From NCBI RefSeq assembly GCF_009861505.1, contig NZ_WTFT01000011.1:249558-313557 (forward strand): 64,000 nt of DNA. The letters run 5' to 3'. Origin of the DNA: Pseudomonas izuensis. GTDB lineage: Bacteria > Pseudomonadota > Gammaproteobacteria > Pseudomonadales > Pseudomonadaceae. The translations under genes were made by a program, and so were the position numbers. Numbering within the stretch: the first letter of the stretch is position 1; each line of letters opens with the position of its first letter. Positions 1 through 7,559 of this stretch are shown one piece after another. The notes under the pieces were generated by a model. It saw only the letters and a program-made list of their open reading frames with translations. It searched no databases and had not been told where the DNA came from.

Positions 1-133
1 GCCCACCGGCATTCGGCTGCGCAGCTTCAACCGCGATGAGCACCCGGACGAGGACTATAGCTTCCAGGAAATGCAGGAAGAGCAAATCGTCATCCTTGGT
101 CACGTCTTCTGGTGGGGCATGTACGCTCGCTAA
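1..133 (+). CDS. Phage-type repressor with S24 peptidase domain, C-terminal end (partial)
   Basis: Only the last 43 codons are present; the reading frame begins at base 2 and stops with TAA at 131-133. The residues include EEQIVILGHVFWWGMYAR at the end, which resembles the C-terminus of S24/LexA-fold repressors such as PrtR, the CI-like regulators that guard tailocin and prophage clusters in Pseudomonas. Such proteins bind operators until activated RecA promotes self-cleavage. A strong terminator follows, and the TGCAT cluster and bacteriocin genes lie downstream, so this is probably the switch for the island. The DNA-binding half is outside the window, so the identification rests on the tail and the context. 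Confidence 0.72.
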   Translation, partial: PTGIRLRSFNRDEHPDEDYSFQEMQEEQIVILGHVFWWGMYAR

Positions 134-151
134 CCTCAACGCTGTCAGATA

Positions 152-178
152 AAGCCCGCCATCAGGCGGGTTTTTTTT
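152..178 (+). terminator. Intrinsic terminator after the S24 repressor
   Basis: A 6-bp GC stem (CCCGCC at 155-160 with GGCGGG at 165-170, loop ATCA) is followed directly by a run of eight T residues. It closes the repressor transcript 20 bases after its stop codon. Confidence 0.9.
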
Positions 179-229
179 CGCCTGGCAAAAACCGCCAACA
201 CCTTTGTTTATAGGCGTTTCATGCGTTAG

Positions 230-288
230 TGCATTTGCAGTGCATAAATAAATGCATTTGTGCATTGACTGTATATGCATCCATGCAT
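230..288 (+). promoter_or_regulatory. Cluster of six TGCAT motifs, candidate repressor operator
   Basis: TGCAT occurs six times in 59 bases, starting at 230, 241, 253, 261, 276 and 284, several copies inside the palindrome ATGCAT. The last two lie in the spacer of the promoter at 265-293. Such a dense repeat across a promoter, just after a repressor gene, is what an operator looks like. CTGTATAT at 269-276 also matches a left LexA half-site, although the right half reads CAT rather than CAG. The motif does not match the PrtN P-box pattern ATTGnnGT. Which protein binds here is inference. Confidence 0.5.
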
Positions 289-293
289 ATTCT
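265..293 (+). promoter_or_regulatory. Sigma-70-type promoter of the bacteriocin/lysis island
   Basis: TTGACT at 265-270 and TATTCT at 288-293 are separated by exactly 17 bases, close to the consensus -35 and -10 elements. Transcription would begin near 300 and run through the structured leader into com and llpA. Two TGCAT motifs occupy the spacer, so a bound protein would block RNA polymerase. Confidence 0.6.
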
Positions 294-299
294 TTATCT

Positions 300-551
300 C
301 AAGCCGCTCAACAAAGCGGTTCGCAAAGAAGCTCTTTAGTTCCACCAAAAAAGGCAGCGATGAACCGGCCTCAACGGTTCAGAGGGTTGGCAACTGACCC
401 GGGTGTGCAGCGTAAAGCACCAGAAGCAGTTATCCGGCGGGCAGGGACCGCGGTCGGAAGAACAATTTGAATGGACCCGTACCGCGCCAGCAGCGCCGAA
501 AGGTCAATGCGAAGGACCGCACAGAAAAGCCCGATGCAAGTCGGGCTTTTC
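300..551 (+). ncRNA. Candidate structured leader RNA ahead of com-llpA
   Basis: About 250 bases separate the promoter from com with no convincing gene. The stretch contains several short self-complementary elements in series: GAACCG/CGGTTC (362-367 with 375-380), GGGT/ACCC (384-387 with 397-400), the palindrome GACCGCGGTC (446-455), and a final 10-bp hairpin (525-550) ending in TTTT. Open frames across it have no plausible protein character. It could be an attenuator leader, an antitermination target or an independent small RNA. I do not recognise it as a named RNA family. Confidence 0.35.
525..551 (+). terminator. Terminator-like hairpin inside the leader, upstream of com
   Basis: AAAAGCCCGA (525-534) pairs perfectly with TCGGGCTTTT (541-550) across a six-base loop. 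The T run is only four long, so termination may be partial. Being between promoter and first gene, it could act as an attenuator or end a short RNA. Confidence 0.6.
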
Positions 552-625
552 GGAATAACTACCTCGTCCGGGGCCTATCAACCTCATCTACAGAAAGGAT
601 TCGGCAGAAGCCAGGAGGCATCGTG

Positions 626-811
626 ATGTTGAAAGATTACAGATGTGGGCAGTGCAAAAGACTTCTCGCCCGAGTGGGTGAGTACACCGAGCTCCAAGTC
701 AAATGCTCCCGATGCGGAACATTGAATCACGTGAAGGCCGCGAGCCTTGAGCGATCGCCATTGAGCGACATGAAAGCGCAATCCCGCGCACAAAACCATT
801 CGACTCAATAG
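626..811 (+). CDS. com: Com-family zinc-finger translational regulator
   Basis: This 61-residue protein has two CxxC pairs (C7/C10 and C27/C30), the zinc-finger pattern of Com. In phage Mu, Com binds mom mRNA and activates its translation. ATG 626 is preferred because AGGAGG lies at 613-618 with ideal spacing; a longer open frame upstream runs through the structured leader and looks non-coding. The next gene here is not mom but llpA, whose ribosome-binding site overlaps the com stop codon. Com is common in Pseudomonas prophages and tailocin clusters. That it controls llpA translation is inference from position only. Confidence 0.75.
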   Translation: MLKDYRCGQCKRLLARVGEYTELQVKCSRCGTLNHVKAASLERSPLSDMKAQSRAQNHSTQ

Positions 812-820
812 GTGATAAAC

Positions 821-1651
821 ATGGCAGGACGTACACGTATTCCGTTTCAAGGCAGCGGCACTTCGATTCTCCCCGCTTATCAAACCATGACCCCGGGGCA
901 GTTCCTTCTTTCACCAAACGGCCGATTCAAGCTACTGCTTCAGGCCGACGGCAATCTGGTGCTGCTGGACAATGGCGCGGTGGCATGGGTCGCTAATGAG
1001 GCTCAGCCCTACAGTTCAACCATTCCATTGCGTAACAATGAACCGACACAGTTCTTCATTCAGTACGGCGCATTCCTATATGACCCGGCGCGGGCGCGTA
1101 CCTGGCTGTCGAACAACAGTACGTTTACCAGTGAGGATCAATGGAACCGAACCCACCTGGTTCTGCAGGACGACGGGAACATCGTACTGGTTGACTCCCA
1201 GGCGATCTGGAGCGGTACGCCGTCAATTGCGCCGATTGCCGGCTCTACCGCTTCCGTGGTTATCAGTGGCCCTGCCGAGCTTGCCATGGGCATGCCCTAT
1301 TTTTCCGGTGATAGCGCCCTGATTTTCCAGGGGGACGGAAACGTTGTGGTCTACGGTCCGAACTGGAGTGTTCGTTGGGCGAGCTACACGCAGAACAAAG
1401 GGGCGGTCAAGGCTGTCATGCAGGCTGATGGCAACTTTGTTGTTTATGCCGCTAACGATGTGCCTTTGTGGAACTCCGGCACCGCAGGTCATTCAGGCGT
1501 CGTGCTGCGGCTGCAACCGAACGGCGGCTTTTCTGTCGTGAAAGAAACGCCTGTCTGGGCACGATTCGGGTACAAACCGACCTACCGTCCAATCCGGCTG
1601 ATCGACGGGACTTCTTTCAAGACCTTTGATATCTGGACATGGGCAGTTTGA
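821..1651 (+). CDS. llpA: Lectin-like bacteriocin LlpA (tandem monocot mannose-binding lectin domains)
   Basis: The 276-residue protein has the length known for LlpA/putidacin L1 and consists of two B-lectin (MMBL) domains with a short C-terminal extension. The sugar-binding motif QxDxNxVxY is intact twice in the C-terminal domain (170-178 and 201-209) and degenerate in the N-terminal domain (41-49, 116-124) and at 232-240. This matches characterised LlpAs, where the C-terminal domain binds D-rhamnose of the common O-antigen and killing acts through BamA. There is no signal peptide, as expected, and no immunity gene is known for the family. Start ATG 821 follows AGGTGA (810-815), which overlaps the com stop; GTG 812 is less likely. 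Holin and endolysin genes downstream could provide release. Confidence 0.93.
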   Translation: MAGRTRIPFQGSGTSILPAYQTMTPGQFLLSPNGRFKLLLQADGNLVLLDNGAVAWVANEAQPYSSTIPLRNNEPTQFFIQYGAFLYDPARARTWLSNNSTFTSEDQWNRTHLVLQDDGNIVLVDSQAIWSGTPSIAPIAGSTASVVISGPAELAMGMPYFSGDSALIFQGDGNVVVYGPNWSVRWASYTQNKGAVKAVMQADGNFVVYAANDVPLWNSGTAGHSGVVLRLQPNGGFSVVKETPVWARFGYKPTYRPIRLIDGTSFKTFDIWTWAV

Positions 1652-1701
1652 GCCGCATGGCTCTGCAAGTCGCTCTATCGTCCGATTAAAAGTGACTGAT
1701 A

Positions 1702-1732
1702 CATCCAGCTCTGCCGTCGGTGGGGCTGGATG
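1702..1732. other. Hairpin after llpA
   Basis: CATCCAGC (1702-1709) pairs with GCTGGATG (1725-1732). No T run follows on the plus strand, so this looks like an mRNA 3'-end stabiliser or weak pause element between llpA and the holin gene. Confidence 0.4.
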
Positions 1733-1819
1733 CGCTTGCTGTTGGAAAATGTATCGACAACGCGTGTGCTGCGCGTTGTTTAAGGTCACTGATCAATCAC
1801 CCCCACCAGGAGGCGTGAC

Positions 1820-2167
1820 ATGACAAACGAGCTACAGGCGTTGCTGGACTTGCCGATCTGGCTGGTCATCGTGCTCGCCTTGATGGGTGGGGTCTGCGGC
1901 GAAATGTGGCGCGCCGACAAGGAGGGCGCCCGCGGCTGGTCTTTGTTGCGACGCCTGGCACTGCGTTCCGGAGCCTGCATGATCTGCGGGATCTCGGCCA
2001 TCATGCTGCTGTATGCCGCCGGCATGTCCATCTGGGCGGCGGGCGCGTTCGGTTGCCTCACGGCGATGGCGGGCGCTGATGTCGCCATTGGCCTTTATGA
2101 ACGCTGGGCGGCCAGGCGAATTGGCGTATGCGAAGTACCGCCGCATGATTCTCGTCCGGATCAATAG
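1820..2167 (+). CDS. Holin of the tailocin/prophage lysis cassette
   Basis: The 115-residue protein has a hydrophobic segment at about 11-30, a short charged stretch, then two more hydrophobic segments (about 50-75 and 76-92) and a polar tail. This matches the small holins found near the start of R-pyocin clusters, which form inner-membrane holes that let the endolysin reach the wall. AGGAGG at 1808-1813 gives a clear start at ATG 1820. In R-tailocin clusters tail genes separate holin and lysin; here the lysin follows after 180 bases. A short hairpin (2166-2183, AGTTGCC/GGCAACT) overlaps the stop codon. Confidence 0.78.
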   Translation: MTNELQALLDLPIWLVIVLALMGGVCGEMWRADKEGARGWSLLRRLALRSGACMICGISAIMLLYAAGMSIWAAGAFGCLTAMAGADVAIGLYERWAARRIGVCEVPPHDSRPDQ

Positions 2168-2204
2168 TTGCCACACGGCAACTTGCCTGGGCCCGAAGAC
2201 CTAA

Positions 2205-2318
2205 CACGACGCAACAATTGAAGCGGTCACCCTCGCCGGTCGAGCCTGTAATCTTGAGTTCAACAGGATCGGCGAGCCGTTGGAGACAGTGCAGGTGTTT
2301 TTACGGAGAAGCCTGTGA
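2205..2318 (+). pseudogene. Startless open frame, possible remnant of a deleted tail gene
   Basis: Between holin and endolysin, one frame is open for 37 codons from a stop at 2202-2204 to TGA at 2316-2318. It has no start codon with a ribosome-binding site. Its translation includes NLEFNRIGEPLETVQVF, which reads like ordinary folded protein. It could be the last piece of a phage tail gene left by the deletion that brought holin and lysin together. The stretch is short, so chance is a real alternative. Confidence 0.25.
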
Positions 2319-2347
2319 AACTCACCTCTTAACCAGTGGAGCAAACG

Positions 2348-2917
2348 ATGCTTCTGACCGAGCAGCAGTTACTGAAGATCTTCCCCAACGCCCGCTCCCA
2401 AGCGGGCGTTTTCATATCAGTCCTCGACAGCGCCATGGCTCACCGCAACATCAATACGCCCATGCGCATTGCAGCGTTCCTGGCACAAGTCGGTCACGAG
2501 TCGGGGCAGTTGCAATACGTGCGTGAATTGGGTAGCGATCAATATCTGAACAAGTACGACACCGGTGCGTTGGCTGCGCGCCTGGGCAACACCCCGGAAC
2601 CCGACGGCGATGGCCAACGCTATCGCGGTCGAGGCCTTATCCAGATCACGGGTCGACACAACTATCGCGAATGCAGCCGCGGGCTGTTTGGCGACGAGCG
2701 TCTGCTTGACGTGCCTGAACTACTGGAGCAGCCCCAATGGGCAGCCGAATCCGCAGCGTGGTTCTGGGAGCAAAACGGTCTTAATGAATTGGCCGACCGC
2801 GACCAGTTCAACAGCATTACCCGTCGAATCAATGGTGGCTTGAACGGACTGCAGGATCGCTTGCAGCTCTGGGCACGGGCGAGGGCGGTGTTATGCCAGC
2901 CTTCGCCAGCCCGCTAA
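2348..2917 (+). CDS. Endolysin, glycoside hydrolase family 19 (chitinase-like fold)
   Basis: This 189-residue enzyme has the GH19 lysozyme pattern used by Pseudomonas phages and R-pyocins: the helix AAFLAQVGHESGQLQYV carries the catalytic glutamate, followed by YRGRGLIQITGRHNY, which lines the substrate cleft, and NGGLNG near the end. It would cut peptidoglycan after holin opening; no signal peptide is present, consistent with holin-dependent export. ATG 2348 follows GGAG at 2338-2341; the GTG at 2336 overlaps that site and is less likely. No Rz/Rz1 spanin genes follow. Next comes cinA, as in mutS-cinA tailocin islands. Confidence 0.9.
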   Translation: MLLTEQQLLKIFPNARSQAGVFISVLDSAMAHRNINTPMRIAAFLAQVGHESGQLQYVRELGSDQYLNKYDTGALAARLGNTPEPDGDGQRYRGRGLIQITGRHNYRECSRGLFGDERLLDVPELLEQPQWAAESAAWFWEQNGLNELADRDQFNSITRRINGGLNGLQDRLQLWARARAVLCQPSPAR

Positions 2918-2997
2918 CATTTTGATCGATGCTGTAACTTGCAAGCGCGATCTGCTCGTGTACGGTAGTCCTCATTCCGCTCGATCAGGAGATGACC

Positions 2998-3498
2998 GTG
3001 AAAGAAATCACCCAGTTGGCCGCTGAACTTGGCAGACGCCTGCAGGTTCTCAATGCCCACGTCACCACCGCGGAGTCTTGCACCGGTGGCGGGATCGCCG
3101 AGGCAATTACCCGTATTCCGGGAAGTTCGGCGTGGTTCGAAGCCGGTTATGTCACCTACTCCAATCGACAGAAAACGCTGCAACTGGATGTTCCTGTGGG
3201 ATTGTTCACCACGGTGGGGGCGGTCAGTCGCGAAGTGGTCGAGGCGATGGCAAGGGGCGCCCAGGAAAGAAGCCGTGCGTATTTTTCGGTGGCGGTCAGT
3301 GGCGTAGCAGGACCGGACGGTGGCTCCCCGAGCAAGCCGGTAGGCACTGTCTGGCTGGCCTGGGGTGTGGGTGAGCAGGTGTTCAGCGAGGTACAGCACT
3401 TCCCCGGCAACCGCGACGAGGTCCGCCGACAAACGGTGAAGGCCGCGCTAGAGGGGCTGCTGCGGTATGCCGCGGCAGAAATCTCAAATCAGGGGTAG
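2998..3498 (+). CDS. pncC: CinA C-terminal domain protein, nicotinamide-nucleotide amidase
   Basis: The 166-residue protein is the stand-alone CinA C-terminal domain that deamidates nicotinamide mononucleotide to nicotinate mononucleotide in NAD salvage. The motif TTAESCTGGG near residue 22 carries the catalytic serine, and GVAGPDGGSPSKPVGTVW is the second family signature. The ATG at 2992 directly abuts AGGAG (2987-2991), which is too close, so GTG 2998 is preferred. Genomes often annotate it as cinA. It lies 83 bases before recA, as in most pseudomonads, and marks the right edge of the bacteriocin island. Confidence 0.9.
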   Translation: MKEITQLAAELGRRLQVLNAHVTTAESCTGGGIAEAITRIPGSSAWFEAGYVTYSNRQKTLQLDVPVGLFTTVGAVSREVVEAMARGAQERSRAYFSVAVSGVAGPDGGSPSKPVGTVWLAWGVGEQVFSEVQHFPGNRDEVRRQTVKAALEGLLRYAAAEISNQG

Positions 3499-3525
3499 GC
3501 GATCCTTAAACCCTGTGGAATAATA

Positions 3526-3541
3526 CTGGCTACTTATACAG
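3526..3541 (+). promoter_or_regulatory. LexA box of recA
   Basis: CTGGCTACTTATACAG fits CTG-N10-CAG and lies 40 bases before the recA start, overlapping the expected promoter. It explains SOS induction of recA-recX. Confidence 0.88.
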
Positions 3542-3581
3542 GTGTTGGCCGTCAGGCCTTATTGATTACGTGAGGACTTTA

Positions 3582-4640
3582 ATGGACGACAACAAGAAGA
3601 AAGCCTTGGCTGCGGCCCTGGGTCAGATCGAACGTCAATTCGGCAAGGGTGCCGTAATGCGTATGGGCGATCAGGACCGTCAGGCGATCCCGGCTATATC
3701 CACTGGCTCTCTGGGTCTGGACATCGCACTGGGCATTGGCGGTCTGCCAAAAGGCCGTATTGTTGAAATCTATGGTCCTGAATCTTCCGGTAAAACCACA
3801 CTGACATTGTCCGTGATCGCCCAGGCTCAAAAAGCCGGCGCGACCTGCGCATTCGTCGATGCCGAACACGCCCTCGACCCTGAGTACGCCGGCAAGCTTG
3901 GCGTCAACGTCGACGACCTGCTGGTTTCCCAGCCGGACACCGGTGAACAGGCCCTGGAAATCACCGACATGCTGGTGCGTTCCAACGCGGTTGACGTGAT
4001 CATCGTCGACTCCGTGGCGGCACTGGTACCAAAGGCTGAAATCGAAGGCGAAATGGGTGACATGCACGTGGGCCTGCAAGCCCGTCTGATGTCTCAGGCG
4101 CTGCGTAAAATTACCGGTAACATCAAGAACGCCAACTGCCTGGTGATCTTCATCAACCAGATCCGTATGAAGATCGGTGTGATGTTCGGCAGCCCGGAAA
4201 CCACCACCGGTGGTAACGCGCTGAAGTTCTATGCATCGGTTCGTCTGGACATCCGCCGTACTGGCGCGGTGAAAGAGGGTGATGAAGTTGTCGGTAGCGA
4301 AACCCGCGTCAAGGTTGTGAAGAACAAGGTGGCTTCGCCGTTCCGTCAGGCCGAGTTCCAGATTCTTTACGGCAAGGGCATCTACCTCAATGGTGAGATG
4401 ATCGATCTGGGTGTTCTGCACGGCTTCGTCGAAAAATCCGGTGCCTGGTATGCCTACGAAGGCACCAAGATCGGTCAGGGCAAGGCTAACTCGGCCAAGT
4501 TCCTGGCGGACAACCCGGAAGTCGCAGCAAAACTCGAGAAGCAACTGCGTGACAAATTGCTGTCTCCGGCCGTGATCGCGGACTCCAAGGCCTCAGCGGT
4601 CAAAGAGACCGAAGACGATCTGGCTGACGCTGATATCTGA
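3582..4640 (+). CDS. recA: Recombinase RecA
   Basis: The 352-residue protein is a full-length RecA: ATP-dependent strand exchange and co-protease for LexA and phage repressors. Walker A is GPESSGKT near residue 66, the DNA-binding loops [15 protein letters not shown] and [15 protein letters not shown] are intact, and the acidic C-terminus ends [11 protein letters not shown] 3582 is supported by GAGG seven bases upstream. recX follows after eight bases. Activated RecA would also trigger the S24 repressor at the left edge of the window, linking SOS to the bacteriocin island; that link is inferred. Confidence 0.99.
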   Translation: MDDNKKKALAAALGQIERQFGKGAVMRMGDQDRQAIPAISTGSLGLDIALGIGGLPKGRIVEIYGPESSGKTTLTLSVIAQAQKAGATCAFVDAEHALDPEYAGKLGVNVDDLLVSQPDTGEQALEITDMLVRSNAVDVIIVDSVAALVPKAEIEGEMGDMHVGLQARLMSQALRKITGNIKNANCLVIFINQIRMKIGVMFGSPETTTGGNALKFYASVRLDIRRTGAVKEGDEVVGSETRVKVVKNKVASPFRQAEFQILYGKGIYLNGEMIDLGVLHGFVEKSGAWYAYEGTKIGQGKANSAKFLADNPEVAAKLEKQLRDKLLSPAVIADSKASAVKETEDDLADADI

Positions 4641-4648
4641 TTGATCCG

Positions 4649-5116
4649 ATGATCGCCGTACTCGATACACTCGTCGCGGTGCGGCGAACCGCCATGGACC
4701 TGCTCGCGCGACGCGAGCATGGTCGAGTCGAGCTGACGCGTAAACTGCGTCAGCGCGGCGCTCTCCCCGAAATGATCGAAACAGCACTCGACCGATTGAC
4801 GGAAGAGGGCTTGCTCTCCGAATCCCGTTACCTCGAAAGTTTCGTTTCCTACCGTGCCCGTTCCGGCTATGGCCCTTTGCGCATTCGTGAAGAGTTAAGC
4901 CAGCGCGGCCTGCAACGTAGCGATGTCGAACTGGCCTTGCGCGAGTGTGGTATCGATTGGCAGGTTCAACTGGAAGATACCTGGCGGCGCAAGTTCTCCG
5001 GGCACTTACCGATAGACGCCCGGGAACGTGCCAAGCAGGGCAGGTTCCTGGCCTATCGGGGATATTCCATGGAAATGATCGGCCGCTTGTTCAGTGGCCG
5101 GAGCATGGACGATTGA
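4649..5116 (+). CDS. recX: RecA regulatory protein RecX
   Basis: The 155-residue protein has the tandem three-helix repeats of RecX, with the typical [21 protein letters not shown] and [19 protein letters not shown] stretches. RecX caps RecA filaments and limits SOS activity. It sits eight bases after recA and is presumably co-transcribed from the LexA-controlled promoter. A terminator follows immediately. Confidence 0.95.
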   Translation: MIAVLDTLVAVRRTAMDLLARREHGRVELTRKLRQRGALPEMIETALDRLTEEGLLSESRYLESFVSYRARSGYGPLRIREELSQRGLQRSDVELALRECGIDWQVQLEDTWRRKFSGHLPIDARERAKQGRFLAYRGYSMEMIGRLFSGRSMDD

Positions 5117-5120
5117 CTGA

Positions 5121-5155
5121 AACGGCTCGCTATTTCGATAGCGGGCCGTTTTTTT
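5121..5155 (+). terminator. Terminator of recA-recX
   Basis: AACGGC...GCCGTT forms the outer stem, with CGCTAT/ATAGCG inside, followed by seven T residues. The opposite strand also ends in A/T-rich sequence, so it may serve the convergent LOG gene too. Confidence 0.88.
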
Positions 5156-5158
5156 GCC

Positions 5159-6277
5159 TCACGTAACCTTTGAAGATTCCCGCGCGCGCTGTTGTGCCTG
5201 TGGCTGGGGTTGTGCCCAGTTTTCCGGCAGGTTGATGTAGTCCACCAACTCTCGTAACCGGCCATGATCGCGGGCGTTGAAGGAGAAGGCCAGTCGAGCC
5301 AGATGGCTGAACTGCGCTTCATCGTGTTCTTCGCCGCTGTAGGTATGCTGGTGGAAATGATCGCTCAGGCACAGGTCAGCGAACGCTTCCTGCATGTGTT
5401 CGAGTGCTCGGTCACTGAGCTTGTGGTTCATGCGAATCACGAACTGATGCTTGAGCCAGCGGCTGGAGTGGAAGTTGCTGTAGAACTGGTTGATGTGTTC
5501 GACAGCTTCCTCGGCGCTGTAGACCAGTCTGACCAGTTTCATGTCGGTGGGCAGGATGTAGCGATTTTCCTCCAGTTGCTGGTGGATGAAGTCCAGCGCC
5601 CCTTGCCAGAATTTGCCACCCGGCGCGTCCAGCAGCACCACCGGCACCAGTGGGCTCTTGCCGGTCTGGATCAGTGTTAGCACTTCGAGCGCTTCATCCA
5701 GGGTACCGAAACCGCCAGGGCACAGCACCAGTGCATCGGCCTCCTTGACGAAGAACAGCTTGCGGGTGAAGAAAAAGTGGAAGGGCAGCAGGTTGGTTGT
5801 GCCGTTGACGGTGGGGTTGGCATGCTGTTCGAAGGGCAGGGTGATGTTGAAGCCCAGGCTGTGTGCCAGCCCGGATCCTTCGTGGGCCGCGGCCATGATG
5901 CCACCACCGGCACCGGTGATGACCATCATGTCCGAGCGTGCCAGCGCGGCACCGAGTTCCCGGGCCAGTGCGTACAACGGGTGTTCCATGGGGGTGCGGG
6001 CCGAACCGAACACCGTGACCTTGCGTCGGCCCTTGAACTGTTCAAGCACACGGAATGCGTGCTCCAGTTCGCGCAGGGCCTGCAAGGTGATCTTGGCATT
6101 CCAGCGATTGTGGTCTTCCTGGGCCATGCGCAGCACGGTCAGGATCATGTCGCGGTAGATGGGGGTGTTCGGGCTGTTGGGTGAAACAAGGTTGAGTTGT
6201 TCTTCGACCTTGCTGATGAGGTCGTGGCCGCTTTCTTCAAAATGACGGCTCAAGAGGTCATTCGGTTGGTAAGGCAT
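5159..6277 (-). CDS. LOG-family nucleotide phosphoribohydrolase-like protein
   Basis: The 372-residue protein carries a Rossmann-fold LOG core (about 85-280) with PGGFGTLDE, the active-site signature of lysine-decarboxylase-like nucleotide 5'-monophosphate phosphoribohydrolases. The extra N-terminal helices and the C-terminal extension place it in the longer class (PpnN-like) rather than the ~190-residue cytokinin-activating LOGs. It probably cleaves nucleoside monophosphates to base and ribose 5-phosphate. It converges on recX. Substrate cannot be told from sequence alone. Confidence 0.85.
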   Translation of the reverse strand: MPYQPNDLLSRHFEESGHDLISKVEEQLNLVSPNSPNTPIYRDMILTVLRMAQEDHNRWNAKITLQALRELEHAFRVLEQFKGRRKVTVFGSARTPMEHPLYALARELGAALARSDMMVITGAGGGIMAAAHEGSGLAHSLGFNITLPFEQHANPTVNGTTNLLPFHFFFTRKLFFVKEADALVLCPGGFGTLDEALEVLTLIQTGKSPLVPVVLLDAPGGKFWQGALDFIHQQLEENRYILPTDMKLVRLVYSAEEAVEHINQFYSNFHSSRWLKHQFVIRMNHKLSDRALEHMQEAFADLCLSDHFHQHTYSGEEHDEAQFSHLARLAFSFNARDHGRLRELVDYINLPENWAQPQPQAQQRARESSKVT

Positions 6278-6764
6278 TCAACTTCTCCTTCTGCACAGAA
6301 CCCTCGGCCCCGACAAAACAAGTATCGACGCCACGACACTCCTGTGTCGTTGTCTGCCCAAGCCCATGCCTGGGCGATCCACTTGACCCGAATGGTCATC
6401 GGGTCATCCAAACAGGCTCTGTTTTTCCCTTGGATGAAAGAAATATTCGCATAACGCAATACGTATCGGGCGGCCCCTTTTCCTGCCCTGAACAAGTGAA
6501 CGTGGATACCTTGAATCTAGACCCTTGGAGTGATTTGCGCTGCCTTGATCATTGCCCCGCAAAGTCTTTCCTGGCAACCGCTTGCTGACGATTCGCAAGG
6601 AGGTTTCGCCGCTCGTCCGAACGTGCGCCGCCTGTTCTGTACTCTGATTTACTAAGTTACAGGTATCACACGACAACTTCGCGTCAACGGCAGGACGCAC
6701 GTAGCAAGAGGTTTAAGGATATATCGCTCAACAGGAGCGAAGAGCAAGGAGGCGGGAGCCAGTC
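6278..6764. other. Intergenic stretch of 487 bases without a recognisable gene
   Basis: Between the divergent LOG gene and the small RHH-like gene I see no ORF with credible coding character, no tRNA, no REP pair and no strong hairpin. Both promoters must lie here. A purine-rich run near 6728-6755 supplies the ribosome-binding site of the small gene. Confidence 0.5.
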
Positions 6765-6965
6765 ATGGCCAGAGTCGTTCTGGAAATAGAGATCGATACG
6801 CAACTGTATCGATTGCTGAAGTCATCAGCCGAGACCAATCATTTGAGTCTTGAAGAGGAGTGCTGCCGACGACTGGAGGGAGCAGAGCGGCGCTCGCGTT
6901 ACCTGCAGGCATTGTTGGCAGATCTGCGCGCCGAAGATGAACAGCGGCGCGCCAAATCCAGATAG
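6765..6965 (+). CDS. Small ribbon-helix-helix-like protein
   Basis: The 66-residue protein starts with a short alternating hydrophobic strand (ARVVLEIEIDTQL), followed by two helices, the second beginning LSLEEECCRRLEG, which is the layout of Arc/MetJ-type DNA-binding proteins. The C-terminus is charged and helical. AAGGAGGCGGGAG upstream gives a strong ribosome-binding site, and codon use matches the neighbours. It stops one base before the stop codon of the convergent PA3611-like gene. No toxin partner is adjacent, so it is not an obvious antitoxin. Function unknown. Confidence 0.6.
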   Translation: MARVVLEIEIDTQLYRLLKSSAETNHLSLEEECCRRLEGAERRSRYLQALLADLRAEDEQRRAKSR

Positions 6966-7391
6966 TTACTTCTTCTTCGTCGGTGTGGCTTTCGGGCAAT
7001 CGGATTCCTGGAAACTGGCGGAGCCAATCGCGCGATTGGTCTTCACCTCGGTGAAGTCGTAACGCATGATCGCGCCCTTCTTCATCAGCTTGCGGTAGCC
7101 GTCGTTTCTGCATACGGAGGCGCCAAGCTGGAAGTACACCGCTTTCGGGTCAGCTCGCATCTTGTCGGCGTGGCTGCTTTGCACGCTCAAATGGTTGATC
7201 AGTGTATTGCCTTCGACGGTGTAGCCCTGATCGAGAATGTCTTCGTTGATCGCCCGTGGCGTGCCGACGCTGCTTTGTTCGGCGACGTTTCGCAGCTCTC
7301 TGTTCAGATTCTGCTCACTCAGGGATGCAGCCTGAGCGTTGATGGACGACGCTAACAGAATGGCAGCGGTGGGAACGATAAGGCGCAGCAT
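6966..7391 (-). CDS. PA3611-family quorum-sensing-regulated secreted protein
   Basis: The 141-residue protein begins with a signal peptide (MLRLIVPTAAILLASSINAQA) and has two cysteines, in ASVCRNDGYRKL and ESDCPKATP, able to form a disulfide. It matches my memory of P. aeruginosa PA3611, a small periplasmic or secreted protein reported as a quorum-sensing-regulated virulence factor, also found near recA. The longer open frame upstream is rejected because AGGAG precedes ATG 7391. The biochemical role of the family is unknown. Confidence 0.75.
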   Translation of the reverse strand: MLRLIVPTAAILLASSINAQAASLSEQNLNRELRNVAEQSSVGTPRAINEDILDQGYTVEGNTLINHLSVQSSHADKMRADPKAVYFQLGASVCRNDGYRKLMKKGAIMRYDFTEVKTNRAIGSASFQESDCPKATPTKKK

Positions 7392-7559
7392 GAAACTCTC
7401 CTGGTTCAGTGACTGGTGGTTCGACCCGCCACGTGACTGTGCGTTCAATGGCGGCGAATTATAGGGGAGCCCGTCTGGACGGTACAGGCTTGTGCCGACC
7501 GCTCTGGTAAACTGCCCGTCTTTATTGCCCCGAGAGTTATTCGTGTCGAGTTCCCCAGT

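Noticed and set aside
252..470. 72-codon open frame in the leader upstream of com
   Set aside because: It starts inside the TGCAT cluster and promoter, has no ribosome-binding site, and crosses several hairpins. A structured RNA explains the region better.
467..625. N-terminal extension of com
   Set aside because: The extra 53 codons run through the terminator-like hairpin; AGGAGG at 613-618 fixes the start at ATG 626.
3579..4544. Antisense open frame opposite recA
   Set aside because: Shadow of recA, with no ribosome-binding site and no protein-like composition.
6250..6700. Small open frames on the minus strand upstream of the LOG gene
   Set aside because: No ribosome-binding sites, composition unlike neighbouring genes, and mutual overlap.
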